A DNA stretch of 64,000 nucleotides, taken from contig NZ_CP036264.1 in the NCBI RefSeq assembly GCF_008035925.1, positions 8,222,343 through 8,286,342 of the forward strand. The letters are read 5' to 3'. Every line of letters begins with the position of its first letter. The first letter of the stretch is position 1. Made by a program: the position numbers and the translations under genes. The notes beneath the pieces are model-generated. The model saw only the letters and a list, made by a program, of their open reading frames with translations. It was not told the DNA's origin and searched no databases. Source of the stretch: Stieleria maiorica. Its GTDB lineage: Bacteria > Planctomycetota > Planctomycetia > Pirellulales > Pirellulaceae. Below, one piece after another: positions 10,201 through 25,200 of this stretch.

Positions 10201-13200
10201 AACCAGCGTGGGACTCAACACGATCGTCGAACTGGTCACCGCCAATGCCGAGGAAGTCGACGGGGATGTCGAAGTCCTGGCCCGCAGCGACGATTCGTTC
10301 CGCGAAGCCAACGACCGCTCGCTGTTGTTCTCCGCCCTGCCCGACGGCACGGTCCAACCGCTGTATCAACTCGGAACCGGCAACGTCGAATCGGCAAACC
10401 CCTACGACGCCGGGATGCGGGTGATCCTGCCGGGATCGAATTCCAGCGAAAACACCTATTACGTTCGCGTCCGCAGCGACGGAAAGTCGGCCGGTTCCTA
10501 TCAGCTGAGCGTCCGCTTGCGGGAAACCGAAGAGGTCGCCGGGTCGACGATCCAGCTGGCCGACATTCGTTTCGCCACCGACGCGATCACCGTCAACAGC
10601 GCGCCGTTGCACTCGCCGCTGACCGGAACCGCGGGCGAGAGTCTCAACTACACCGCGACGGGCACGCCGTTCACTCAGGAAGCGGCCAACAATCGTCTTT
10701 CCTTCACCAACGCCCAGGCCGATCAGCTGGGCAACCTCGGGACGTCCGATCGCGGCTCGTTGGTCGTCAACGGCGAGATCGGGAATATCAATTCCACCAA
10801 TGCCAACATCCGATTGGAAGACGTCGATGTTTATCAAGTGGACCTGTTCAACGAGCAGCTTGAACCGGACGTCTTTGACAGCGAGAACCGATTCGTCACC
10901 ACGACGTTCGACATCGATTACGCCGACGGTTTGGGACGCCCCAACACATCGATCGCGGTCTACGATGCTGCCGGCCGATTGATCCTGCACAGCCGCGATT
11001 CGAACATCGCCGACGACCGCGGCCGTCCGCTCAACGGCGTCGATTCGGCAAATCTGAACGGCGGATCGGCCGGCTCGCTGGATGCCTACATCGGCCCGGT
11101 CGAATTGCCCGAGGGAACCTACTTTGTGGCGGTCAGCAATGCCGCCGTGGTCCCCAGTGATCTGGATCAATTCTTCAATCCGACTGCAGCCAACACGGAC
11201 GTGCGTCTGATGCCGATCAACTCGACCCGTCGATTGGTCGATGATTCCCTGGACCTTTACAACCCATTGTTCATTCCGGCCGATTCGGAATCGTTCGCCC
11301 TGCTGGACCAAACCAACTACTCGGCCGAGCGTCCGATTATCGAACCGGCGTTTGACGTCGAATCGATCGTGCCGTATTCGCTCGACGACATGCGGTTGTT
11401 TATCAGCGTCGATTCCGGAATCACCGGAACCAACCAGTCGTCGTTGGTCAGCGTCAATCCGGTCACGGGTGTGGTGGAGCGATTGATCGGTCAGTCGTCG
11501 CAGCCGACCGGCGACATCGCTGCTCGTACCGACGGTGAATTATTTAGTTACACCGTCGGTCCGCCGGCCGGAACGGCACCGGACGATGGCAACATCGGCG
11601 GCTATGAAAACATCAGCCCGGTCGACGGATCGGTGCTCAGTTCCAGTGACGACGGCATCGTCTTCAGTCGAACCAACCAGGCCGGCAACGGGATGGAAGG
11701 CGACGACCCGGCCCAGCTGATCGTCGAAGCGATGGCGTTCCCCTTGTCCGACCGCGGCGGCCCGACCGGCACGATCACAACCAACGCGCTCAACAACAAC
11801 GGACAAGGATTCCTGGTCGGTTACCGCGACACGCTCGGCCGTGGTGAAATCCCGATCGAACTGACACGCAACATCTTGTATTCGTTCCGTCAGGTCACTG
11901 GTGAAATCACGACCTTCGGAAGTCTCAATGCCAACGCCGACCGGACTTTTCCCGCACAGGCTCCCTACAGCACCCGGTTCGGACCCGCATCGGATGAACG
12001 CGAATACGGGATCATCGACACCGGAAACATCTTCCCGACCGGCGGCGACGGCGGGGACATCACCGGTCTGGCGAACTTCCCCAACAGCAGTTTCCAGTTC
12101 TATGCGGCGACCGACCAGGGTGGGATCCACTCGTTCGATTACACCGACACCGTCGATGCTCCGCGGACCAGCCCGGCGTTCGGCTACGGCAGTGTGATCC
12201 CGACGACGTTCCACGGCGTCGTCCAGAAAGACCCCGCGCACGCGGCGGTGTCCGGAAACTTCCCGCCTTCGTTTAGCGGTTTGGCACTCGGACCGAGGAC
12301 GATCGAAGACGGCGCGTTCCGCGAGACGATGTTCTTGACGACCGATGACGGTTGGTTGTACGCCGTCAACCTGGATGAAGACGGCCGCGTGCAACCCGCG
12401 CGGGTGCTCAACAACGGTCGATCCGCGATCCAATTGTCCTACAGCAGCGGGATCGTCGGTGTCGGCAGCCAACCCACCGGTCTGGCATTCGGCAACCTCG
12501 AAGCCAGTCCCTGGCACTACACGACCGACCGCAACCTGGATGACGGACACGGCATCAAGGACAACTACGACAATAGCCGCGCGGAGTTTTCGACGCGTGG
12601 TGGCGGCAGCCTGTATTACGGCTTTGAAGTCAACCCGGGGACGAACAACGGCGGAAACAACCCGCAAGGGAACACCATCTCGCGTGCCGACGACAGCAAC
12701 CTGGGCGAACTCGCACCCGGTGGGTCCCACGGCACGATCGTTTCACGCCCGATCAATCTGGAAGGATACAGTGCGGCTGACAAGCCGACGTTGTACTTCA
12801 GCTACTTCATGGAAGTCGAGGCGGACGACGACTACCGACCGAACCGTCTGCAACGCGACAGTTTCCGAGTCTTTGCCGCCGGGGACGACGGCGAATGGAA
12901 GCTGCTGGCGACCAACAACGATTTCCGACAGCTGCCGTCGCTTGACGAGTACGACTACTACAACGAAACCGGGATTCCGGTCCAAGAGTTGTTTGACGAC
13001 AGCAACGCCTGGCGACAAGCACGCGTCGATTTGTCTCCGCTTGCCGGTAACGAGAACGTGCGTCTGCGGTTCGACTTCTCGACCGCCGGCGGCATGCGTC
13101 CCCACTTCGATTCGGTCGAATTGGTCGGCATCGAAGGTGATGAGGTTGTCCACGGTCAACAGATTTCCTTCAACGACGAACTCGGAAACCAAATCCTGCT

Positions 13201-16200
13201 GGAGAACGTTGTCGGGACGACCGTCGTGTTCCCGGCCGGGGCGGACATCGCCAGCGGCGACACGATCACCTTGTCCAGCGCCAACGGAAACGTTGCAACA
13301 TTGACCTTCGTGACCGCAAATGCCGGACCCGGCGAAGTGGAAGTGAACGCGTCGATGAATGCCAGTCAAGTCGCCGCCGCCGTCTTCGACGCGATCGACC
13401 GACACACCCGTCCGATCAACCTGGGAGGCGGACGAATCCGCTTTGCCGCGGTCAGCACCGTGACTTCGACGGTGCAACTGGGGCTGGCGAATCCGAACCC
13501 GGTCCTGGTTCAACGTTTGGATCCGGTTTTCAACGGGAACACCCAGTTCGACGGTGCGTTGCAACTGGTGATCCCCGACGGCGATCAGATCTTCCCCGGC
13601 GACCGGATCGAGATTTCCGATCGGCTGTTCAATCCCCTCAACCCGACGATTCAGGATCAGTTCACGTTCGTCGAAACCTTGACCGGTGCCCCGAACGAGA
13701 TCCTGTACACCCGCACCGACACGGCCGACACGATCGCGCGGGCGCTGTTCGCCTTGCTGCCGTTGGAATTGCAACCGGTCTATGAAGGCGACGGCGTCAT
13801 CACGCTGCTCGCCGAGGTCCAGGCGGGGAATTCGATTCAATTCATCGCGGCCACCCCGTCACCGTTGATTCAGCCCCAAAGTGACCTGAATCTCAGTCGT
13901 ATCGAGGTTGATTTCTCATTCACGACGTCGTTTGCCAACGAGGTGTACACGTTCAAGCACGCCGAAGGCATCGATCGGATCGTCATTTCCGCCACGCCGG
14001 TCAACATCCCCGGCGTGACCAACGTGCTGGTCGACTTCTTTGCGTCCCCGGCTGAAATCGCCGCCCAAGTCGCCCTGGTCTTGCCGCCGAGCGCGGGCGC
14101 GTACGTCACCCCGCAAGGCGAATTGTCCTTCAGCGGGGCGTCGGTCACCGTCGCATCGTCGGCGACCACAATGTCACTGGGTCGAGTCAATGCCCGCACG
14201 ATCACCGTTCCCGACGGGACGGGAATCCGCTCCGGCGAAACGATCACGTTGGTCGGCGATGACAGTATTGTCACGTTGACGATGGTTCAAAACCCCGCGG
14301 TCGGTCCGCCGAATTCGGTCAACTACAACACGACCGATACCGCGGCAACGATCATTTCCAACATCGTTGCGGCGCTCGGTGCCGATGCCGAAACCTTCGT
14401 CAGCGGGAACGAACTGACGGTCCTCGGTGTCTCGACCGTGATGTCCGATGACCCGACCACGAACTTCTCCAGCGTCGGCGCGCTCGACTACCACGAAATC
14501 GTAGTGCCCGTTGGCAATCAGATCACCGACGGCCAAACGCTGACCGTCGACGGCCGAGTCATCACGTTTGTGCTCAACGGTGCTCCGGCCGTCGACACCG
14601 TTCCCTATGCAAATAACGAGTCGGGTGCGGTGATCGCCCAACGGCTTGCCGTCGTTCTCGGTTCGAGCAATCCGTTGCGTCGCGACAATCCGTTCGCCAA
14701 CACGCTTCGAGTCCAGGCAACCACGATCAATCTGTCCGGATTCAATCCGACGGCCAGCTTCACAACGGACAGCTACGACGATACCGGTGTGTTGTTGCCG
14801 CTGACGGATCTGGGCCAGTTGCGAACCGGATTGCGAATCGAGGTGGACCCCAATGGATTCGGAATCCCCGGATTTGGAACCACATTGGTCTTCGTTGAAC
14901 GCGGCTCGACGATTCCGCCCAGCAACGACGTCGAGATCTACTTCAGCCGAAACGCCTTTGATCCAGCGGTGGAACTGCAGGACGTTTACCAACAGATCAT
15001 CGACGCCCTCAGCAGTGGATTCAATCCGGTGCAGGTCCAGATCGATCCGTACGGTCGCGGGCTGTTGATCTTGGACAACAACGCACAGGTCATCCTGCCG
15101 ACGCCCGATCCGACCCGATTCACGCTGGAAGACCGCGACGTCAATGAAAGTGCAGTTCCGATCAGCTTCCCGTCCGGTGATCGCATCACGGAATCGACGA
15201 CGGTCACGGTGATCACCAAGGGCGACCCCCAAGGGGCGGCACCGATCGTGCTCTCGTTCGTCACCGCGGCCAACGCCACGGGAGCCTTCGGCGAGATCAT
15301 TTTTGATCCGAGTGCTTCCAACACGCCGACGATGGTTCGCGACATGGTGTTGTCGCAATTACCGCTCGAATTGCAGGGCTTCCAATTCGGCAGCGACCAG
15401 ATTCTGTTGCTGGACGCACTGTCGGTCGAAATCCAAACGCCGTCGGGTGTCCCGTCCAACATCGTCAGCTACAGAGCGACGACCAGCGGCGTGATCCCGA
15501 TCTTGGTCGACAGCACGATGGACTCGCGCGCCGTCGCGGAACGGCTGAAGATCGCCTTGAACGAAGGCGTCGCACAGTACGTCGACGGCGGTCCGACTCA
15601 ATCACAGACCCGTGACTTCACGGCCTACGCCGGCGACCGCATCCGGTTGTACAACCTGACACCCGCCGACGTCGGCAACTATGGCTTGTCGGGCTACGAA
15701 TTGTTTGACAACGGTTCGGGTGCCTTGACGACGTCGGCCGTTCCCGGCGACGAATTCGGGCTGGGGCGACCGTTCGGATTCGCCAACAGCGAAATCGATA
15801 CCCGAGGTGCATCCAACAACGAAGTCGAAGGGGTTTACATCGACGACATCATCGTCGGCTTCGCCGAGCGTGGAGAGATGGTGGTCGAAAGCACCAACGG
15901 CGAACGGACGTTTACGTTCAACCCCGAAACGTTGCCCGACACACACCCGCAAGCGGTTCAACCGGAACTGCAAAACGAAATCCTGACCGGCCCCTACTCG
16001 CTGGAAATTCGTACCTCCGACGAATATGGCGTCCCGCAGGATTATTTCCCGATCAACCTGCAATTGGGTGAATTGAACAGTTGGGGCCGCTCGTTCGACA
16101 CCAACGATCGATTGACCGGAGGCGCGGTCAGCCTGATCGCACCGCCCGGGCTGGAGTTGGTCGATGGGGACTTCTTCGTCATCAACGACGGCTGGCGAGA

Positions 16201-19200
16201 AATGACGTTCGAATTCGACAGCACGCTTGACCGCGGTGTCGCGCCCGGGCACGTGCCGGTCGTGTTCGACCCGATTTCCACGCAGACCTCTGCGACGGCC
16301 GATTCGATCCGAAACGCCATCAATTCGGCACAGGTCCAAAACGTGTTGGACATCACGGCGGCAACGTCTGACAGTTTCCAGTCAGCCGCCAGCACGAGCA
16401 ACCGTGTCGAGCTGTACGGATCCTCGGCGATCACGATCAATCCCAGCGGCGGGCGGATGATCAAATTGGATTTGGTGGACGCGGAGACTTCGCAAGGGCG
16501 TGAGACGTCACGGCAAATCCCGATCGTCGATCAGGTCACCGAAAGCGTCCAAGGACGGATCTTTGCCGACGAACTTGATCGCAGCACGCCCAGCGGGTTC
16601 ATTGACGCCGCACGCGATACGGTTGTCGCGATCGGTAAAATCGGTGACGCGGTCAACAGCGGCCAGCCCCCGTTCAACCTGCAGGATGATGCGGTCATCG
16701 TCGCCTCCGATCCGGGAGCCGATTTCGACTCGGTGCGGATCTTCCTGCGTGAGGGAGAAACGGTCGACATCGACGTCGATACACTCGGATTCAGTCGGGC
16801 CGGAGAGATTCTGGACCTGCCCGTGATCACGGTGTTCAACGACGGCGAGATTTTGACCGAGGATTTGTTCGGATTCTCGATCGATCGCACACGCCAATCC
16901 AGCTTGTTCGAAACCAGCGTCGCACCGGGTGAATCCAGCGGCGGGGCATTCCTGCAATTCACCGCACCGCAAACCGGTTTCTTTGACGTCGTCGTCAGCT
17001 CGGCCAATGTCTTCGGGACGCAAACGATGACCGTTCCGGAATTCGTCACCGGGGCATTGTTGGAACAGAGTTTCTTTGGCACATCGGCCGAGACGATTTC
17101 GATTTCGTCGGGTACGTCGCAGGTCGTGTACGAGTACACCACCAACGCACAAGTGGTCGCCGGGAACGTTCCGATTTTGATCAACGCGACCGACACGCCG
17201 GAAATGATCGCGACGAAGACGCAAAATGTCATCAACGCGACCCAATCGGCCGTCGTCCGCGTCCAAGCCGATGGTCGGTTCCTGAACATCATCGAAATCG
17301 CCTCGCCGGTGACGATCACACATGGTTCGACTTCCGGGTTCTTCTTCGGTTCATTCATCTCCACTCAAACGCGTGAAACCGACTTCGGCGAATACGCGTT
17401 GACCATTCGTCCGACCGTCTATAGCCAACCGACGGCGGATCCGAATCTGCCGAACCTGTTCCCGGCCAATCCAGACATCCCGGTGCGGGACGTGCTGATG
17501 GTCGACTACCAGTTCGGCATCAGCGACCAGAACCGTGTGCAGGACCAAGGGCAGCTGGTCATCGCCAGCAACTTCATCACCGAATCGGCCGGTTCGGGCG
17601 TGGTTGCCGTCAGTGACACCCGCGGTCAGCGACTGGTCAACAACGGCGGTTTGGCGGTCAATCCAGGACCGGATTCGTTGCCGGTGCCGGGTTCGGCGCG
17701 GCTGTTGCGGAACCAAAACAGCGACAGCTTGATCCCGGGTGTCGTGATCAGCAACAACGTGATCTCGGACTCCGGCGATGCCGCGATCCACTTCGGCGGC
17801 GACGTCAACACCAACGGCCAAGTGCCCTCGCCGGTTTCGTTCGGTCGGATCGTCAACAACACCGTGGTCAACCGAGGCAGCGGTGACGGCGTTCGCATCA
17901 GCGGAGCGGCCAGCCCGACCGTCTTGAACAACATCTTCAGCGGTTTCACCAACGGCATCGCGACGACCGCCAACCAGTTCGGTCAGATCGTTGTCGGCGG
18001 CAATGCGTTCCAGGACAACGGCACCAATTCGTCGGTTCCGTTGGCGACGTCCTCGTTCGTCGTCCCGACCGGAGTGCCGTTGTTCGAAGATCCCAACCGC
18101 GGCATCTACATCCCGGCGGCCGGAAGTGCGGTGATCGACAGCTCGTTCGCATCGCTGCCGGACCGCAGCAACTTCCTGCAAACGGTCAAGCAGCCGGCGG
18201 GGATTTCGCCGTCGCCGATCATCGCACCGGAATTCGACGCCTACGGGCAACCCCGTGTCGATGATCCGTTGGTCGCGACGCCCGGCGGGGTCGGGGCAAA
18301 CGTCTTTATCGATCGCGGTGCCATCGACCGCGCCGACGACGTGCGTCCGACGGCCGTGCTGACCGGACCGCAAGACGCGATCGGATTCCGCATCGATGGC
18401 GGTGACCAGGATCGCGATGGATCCTTTGTCCGACTGACCGAGGGCACGCTGTCGTTCTTCGAAGTCCAATTGCTTGATCCGGCAGGGACCGGGATCGATC
18501 CCGACACCGTCACCGACGAAACGGTCATTCTGACCGAAAACGGCGCGCGACTGATTCCCGGCCGCGATTACATCTTCGGCTACAGCAGCAACAGCAACAC
18601 CATTCGTCTGACGCCCCTGACGGGAATCTGGCGACCCGACGCGGTTTACGAGATCACGCTCAATAACAAACAGCGAATCGAAGTCTCGCTCCGATCGGGC
18701 GATCAGATCCCCGATGGATCGCAAATTGTCATCACCGAAACCGACGGAACGATCACCAATTTCGAATTCGAAGCCGGGTATAGCGTGGTGATCCCGGAAA
18801 CCACGACGTTGACCGTCGACGGTATCAACCTGAACATCATCGACGGTGAAACGATCACGATCAACGACGTGAGCGGAAACACCCGCGTCCTGGAATTCGA
18901 TAAAGACGGCTCGACGACCGCCGGATCGATTCCGGTGGACGTCCGCAGCGCCGGCACGATCGTCCAAGTCCGAGATGCCATCCTGGCGGCGCTCTCGAGC
19001 GTGGACCCCGGTTCCAATCCGGCCGAAACGGTCGCCCAGGCCATCGGTTTGGCACCGATTGCCGTTGGTTCTGACAAGATTCAACTCGGGACGGTCAACG
19101 GCCATCTGGTGACCACCACCTCCACCGCGATCCTTCAGTCGGGTGTCGATCAAGGGGTTTCCCAAGGCGACCGTCTGGTCTACAGCAACGGGATCAACAC

Positions 19201-22200
19201 GGTCACGTTCGAGTTCACTCAAAATACGACCAGCGATCCGACCTTTGTCCCGGTCCTGTTCTCGCGGACCGACACGCCGGATCAGATCGCCCAGGCTCTC
19301 GCCGCAGCGGTCTCGACGCAGCCGATCGGATTGGGCAACGCCGCGGCGATCGACAATGCCCGCGTCGCGTTGGGCGGACAGATCGGCGACACGGCGTTTT
19401 TGACCAGCACTGCCGCTTCGTTGCAGGGGGCCCCGGGCGTCTCGGTCGGCGCGATCGCGCTGCCGTACACCCAGACGGCCGACTTCACCGCCTCGATCGC
19501 CGCGGCTCGATTGCAGTCGGCGATTCGCGACGCCAACCTGAACGTCCAGTCGTTCAATCCCGGCGGCGGAACACTTCTGATCGAAGGCGCGGTGTTGGTC
19601 GACGGCAACTTCGATGGTGTCTTGATCAGCATCGGCAACAATCTGCCGCCGATCGCCGACTTGAGCGGAAATCGTGTTCGCGAGACCCGCATCAACGACG
19701 AGACGCGATTCACCATCGTGATGCCCGAGGTCGAATTTGATTTCGGTGACGCCCCGGTTTCTTACAACACGCTTTTGGCCAACAACGGGGCACGCCACAC
19801 CGTGTCCGGGGACAGTGTGACTCGATTGGGCGTCTACTTGGACACCGAAGTCGATGGTCAACCGTCGCCCGCATCGGACGACGCGCTGCTGGCGATCTCG
19901 TTCAACGAAACCGGTGACCTGTTCACGTTCCAACCGAACACCATCGTGGTTTCCGGGGCCGTCGCAGGTGGGGAAACGCTGGCGGTCACAATCGGATCAA
20001 AAACGGTCACCTTCGAAATGATCCGCGCGACCGACAACCCGACCGGCGGAAACGAGCCGATCACCTTTGTCGACGGCGAATCGGCCGACAGTATCGCGCT
20101 GAAGATCTTCCAGCAGATCCGAGCGAAATTTGATGTCATCGACACGTCGGTGCTGATCAATCTGTCCGGCGACACGATCTCGCTTCAACCGATCGACGAT
20201 GAAGACGGCGTGCCGGTGGGAACCTACATCAAGGACAACGTCCCGTATCTGGTCTTTGCCGACGATCCCACGATCACCGGCAATTTGAACGCCGACAACG
20301 TCGTCGGATTCTTGAACCCCAGCGACCCGTCCGGCAGCACGATCCCGGTCTTCGTGACCGGCAGCGGCCTGGTCGATATCTGGGTCGATTTCGACGGCAA
20401 CGGAACCTTCGACGCGGACGAAAAGATCGCCAGCAACGAAGCGGTCAGTGAAAGCTTGAATCCGAATCCGATCATCATCCCGCAAAGTGCCTTCCCGGCC
20501 GACGCGGTACCGCCGGGACACGTTCAGGGCCAGAAGTTGCCAGACCGCTGGATGCGGGTGCGGCTGAGCCAATCGGGTGATCTGAGCCCGACCGGCGTCG
20601 CCGTCGGCGGTGAAGTCGAAGACTACATGGTTTCGATCGCCCCGTTCGATCCCCCGGTGCCATCGCCGGATGAATACACCGTCGCCGAAGACAGCACGCT
20701 GGTGATCGACACCAGCATCGCCACGCCTCCGACGTTGATCGCCAACGACACGAACTTGGATCAATTGTTGCCCGTTCGCTTCTTCGTCGGACGACAACCG
20801 GCCAACGGAACGTTGGTCATCAACCCCGGCGACGAACTGACCGGTTCGTTCAGCTACGTGCCCAACAGTGATTTTGTCGGCCAGGACACCTTCACCTATC
20901 GGCTCAGCACCCAACGCAATAGCGGTTCGGTCGCGGCCAATGCGACGTTTGCGACCGTCACCATCAACGTGACGCCGGTCAACGACGCACCCGGTGTGCT
21001 CGATCAAAACCTGGTCGCGCTGGAGTACCAGCCCGGTCAAACGCCGGCCGACCAGCCGGAGGTCTTCCTCGCGTCGACGCTGTTGGCAGGGGCGACCGGC
21101 GATGGCGATCCGATGATCCCCGGGTTGCCATTCGATGAATCCAACCAGGACGCCGGATTGCGGCTGATCTCGATCACCGTCGGCGGTGTGACGATCGACG
21201 CGGCAAACCAATCCGCCGTCGGCACCACCCCGCGAGGGGCGACCGTGACGGCCGAGTTTGACACCGAATTGGCCGACCCGCTGGATCCCACGACGTTCGA
21301 TCGAACGTTCATCACGCGGATCTTCTATCAGGGAGCCGACTACTTCAACAGCGACAACCTGAGAGCAGATACCGATCCGCCGCTGTTGGATAACTTCACC
21401 TTCACGGTTCAGGATGATGGCCGAAGCTTGGACGGAAACGGAATCATTGTTGGCGGAACGCCGCGAACCGCCGATGGGGTGGCCAGCGTTCGCGTGACGC
21501 CCCAGAACACCCTGCCGACGCCGTTGCCGGAATTGATTTCGATTTCCGATGACAGCTATCGCAACTTCTATCTGAATCAAGGGCTGCAGGTTCCGACGCC
21601 GACCGAGGACAACGCTCTGCTGATTCCGTCAGCGTTCCTGCTGGCGAACGATCTGCAAGGATCGCCGCAAGCCGAGGATGAAAATCAGGGCATCAACGGA
21701 AACGACGGAAACCTTCGCATCACCGCGGTGTCGATCGATCCCTTCTTCGGAAGCGTCGCCCTTGATGCGACCACCGGCGACGTTCTGTTCACGCCGGCCG
21801 ATGACATCTACGGCCAAGTCGAATTCGTATACGAAGTCGAGGACCAGGGACAGGATGAGGCCAAAGACGGCACGCGGACGGACAACTTCCGACGCGCCAG
21901 CGTGACCAGCACGATCTTTGTCGAACCGGTCAACGATGCACCGGTCGCCTACGATCGCAACCTGAGCGTGGTCGAGGCGGTGGAACCGGCCGGACCGGCG
22001 ATCCTCAGCTTCACCGCCAACGACTTGATCGTCGGTCGCGGTGTGGTCCCATCACCGATCATGACAACCTCCAATTCGATCACCGTGGTCGATGGGGCAT
22101 CGATGGTGGACGGCCAGACGGTCGTGATCACCAACTCGCTCGGTAAACGCAGTGTCGTCGAGTTCAGCACGTCGCCACTGCGATCGGTCGGCACCGATGT

Positions 22201-25200
22201 GCTGGTGACCTACTCGGCCTCCGACACCGCGGCCGACATCGCGGCACGTTTGCAAACGCTGTTGCGGGCTGCCGGCCTGGGCGGCGTCAACGCCACCGAT
22301 CGGGTCGAATTGACCAACGTCACCTCGATCGCGACCAGCAGCTACACCGCGGTCACCAACGCGTCGGCGGCCGGATTCGATGTTCCGGACGGATCGATGG
22401 TTGTCGGCGGCGAGATGATCGAGTTCACCGACAGTCGCGGTCGAACGACGACATTGGAATTGAGCACGACCGGTGTCTCCATCACCGGTGCGGATCTGCT
22501 GGTGGTGGTTTCGCCCGCCGACACTGCGGCGACGGTCAGCTCGGCCGTCAAGGCCGCGTTGTTGTCGGTCGGCATCGGCGGAATCGACAACCCGACCCCG
22601 CCCGCCGGACGCGCCGGGGTGCAATTCAGCAGCACGACCGTGGCCGGGTTCACCAACCCGAGCTCCGCAATCACGTCGACGGTCGACGGATTGATCATGG
22701 CCGATGCCGACGACCTGCTCGAAGGCGAAACGGTGATCTTGAACAACAGCCGGTCTGGACAGATCCGGGTCGAGTTCAACAGCAGCGGTTTGCCCTCGGC
22801 CGGAACGGATATTCTGGTTCAGTTTGCCGCCGGTGAATCGGCGCTCGTGCTGGCGAACCGCCTGGAGGCCAGTTTGCGAGGTCTGGAGGTCGGTGCGATT
22901 TCCAACGGCGACGGCAGCGTGTCCTTCCGGGCGGTCGCATCGGCGGTCGAGTTCGCCCCGATGTCGTCCATCATCGCGTCGACCGGACTGGTCGTCTTCC
23001 CCGCCGGGGCTCAATTGATCGATGGCGAAACGGTGTCGATCACCGATGGCGGCGGCAACGTGACGGTCGTGGAATTCAGCACGTCGGCAACGCCATCGGC
23101 TGGTACCGACGTGTTGGTCACCTATTTCTTGACGGACACGGCGACCGATGTCGCGACACGATTCCGAAGCCAGCTGCAATCGTCCGGTTTGGGCGGATTG
23201 GTGGCGACCGATACGGTGACGTTGCCGGTCGTCTCGTCCGTCTCCACGACCGTTTACACCGCCGTCAGCTCCGCGTCGGGAAGCGGGATTTCCGTCCCCG
23301 ACGGTTCGACGTTGATCGGCGGCGAAGTCATTCGCCTGACCGACCAGAGCGGTGCGACGACCACGGTCGAACTGAGCACCAGTGGGATTTCCATGACCGG
23401 TGCCGATCTTCTGGTGCAATTCAACCCCGCCGACAATGCCGCAACCATCAGCGCGGCGATCAAGGCGGCCCTGTTGGCCGCCGGCATCGGCTCGGTCGAC
23501 GATCCGGCGCCGAATGCCGGACGTGCCGGATTGTTGTTCAACCACACTTCGGTGACAGGGATCAACGATCCGAATTCCCAGATCACCTCATCGGCGTCCG
23601 GAATGACACTTCCCGACGGTGCCGGACTGATCAACGGTGAAACGATCACGCTTGCTGACGGGCTTGGTGGCGTGTTGACCGTTGAATTCAACACGACGGG
23701 CACGCCCGCGGCGGGGACCGACGTGGTGGTCCAATACGCGGCCGCTGATCTGGCCGCGGCGATCGCCGCCAATTTGGAAACGGCACTGCGTGGTCAAGGT
23801 CTCGGTGTGACCGACAACGGTGACGGGTCGCTTTCGTTCAGTGACATTGTTGCCGGTGCGGTGCTTCCTCCGATGACTTCCTTCACCGTCTCGGCGACCG
23901 AAATCGTCGCCCCCGAGGCCAACCTGGTCGTCGACGGCGAAAGGATCACGTTGACCGTCGATGGCAACCCGGTCGTCGTGGAATTCAACACGACGGGCAT
24001 TGCCGCCAGCGGTTCGGACTACGTCGTCTCGTACGCCTACGGCGACAGCGGCGACTTGTTGATGGCGAATCTGGAAAGCCTGTTGCGGGCCGACGGATAC
24101 GCGGTCACCGCCGACGGCAACACGCTGCATCTGTCCAACAGCTCCGACATCGTCGTGACGGAACTGCCCGATGTTGCCGGTGACTTCGACGAAAACCTGC
24201 CGGCACCGTACAACGAAATCGAACAGTCGCTGCGGGTCGTGGCATTTTCGACCAACCAGGGCACGGTTCGCGTCGGTGCCGGATTCAGCGGCTCACAAAC
24301 GCTGGGCACCGCCAACGGCGGCTTGCTGACGTTCAACTTTGCCAACGGCATTTTCGTCAGTGGAACGTATGCTCCACCGGTCAACTACAACGAACTGCCT
24401 CCGTTTGCCCCGGTCGACTTGTTCACCTACAAGATCGCCGACAACGGACGCACCCGCCTGCCCGTCGCGAATCTGATTCGGATTCTGCCGGCCCAGGAGA
24501 GTGTCCAGCAGGCAACGGTCACGATCAGCGTCAAACCGGCCAACGACCGGCCCTTCATCGTCAACGAGGATCAGGTCGATGTGATGGAAGATCCGACGGC
24601 GGCCCAGGCGACGATTCCCGACGTCTTCACGACCGTGTTGCCGGCTCCGAGTTCCGCCGAGGACGAGTTGCTGACGCAAGGTCGGCCGACGGTGACCAAC
24701 ATCAGCGTCACCGATGTGCGTGGTGTGATGGCGCAACTTCCCGACGTCGACGATACCGGCGCACTGACCGTGTACCCGAATGCGGATGCCGTCGGATCGG
24801 TCGTCTACGTGTTCACGTTCACCGATGACCACCCGACCAACCCGCAGTCGACCGATGTCACCGTGACGGTCAACGTCCGTCCGGTCAACGACGCACCACG
24901 GTTCAACCCGAGCGTGGCCGGAAGCTCGGCGGTCAACAACGCCGACGACGCCTACTCGGTCGCTCGTGGAGTCGACCCGAACACGGGAGCGATCATCGAT
25001 GCGGCGATCACCTACACGCTTCGCGAAGACAACACGCAACCGGTCGGAGATCCGCCGCGACAGTACTTTATCCCGCTACGACGTGATCCCTCGGTGATCG
25101 GCTACAACCGGGTCGGGTTGTTGGATGTGTTCACCGTCGGCCCCGCCAATGAGGCCAGTGCGGCGATCGAAGGCGGAAACCAGACGCTCGACATCGGCCA

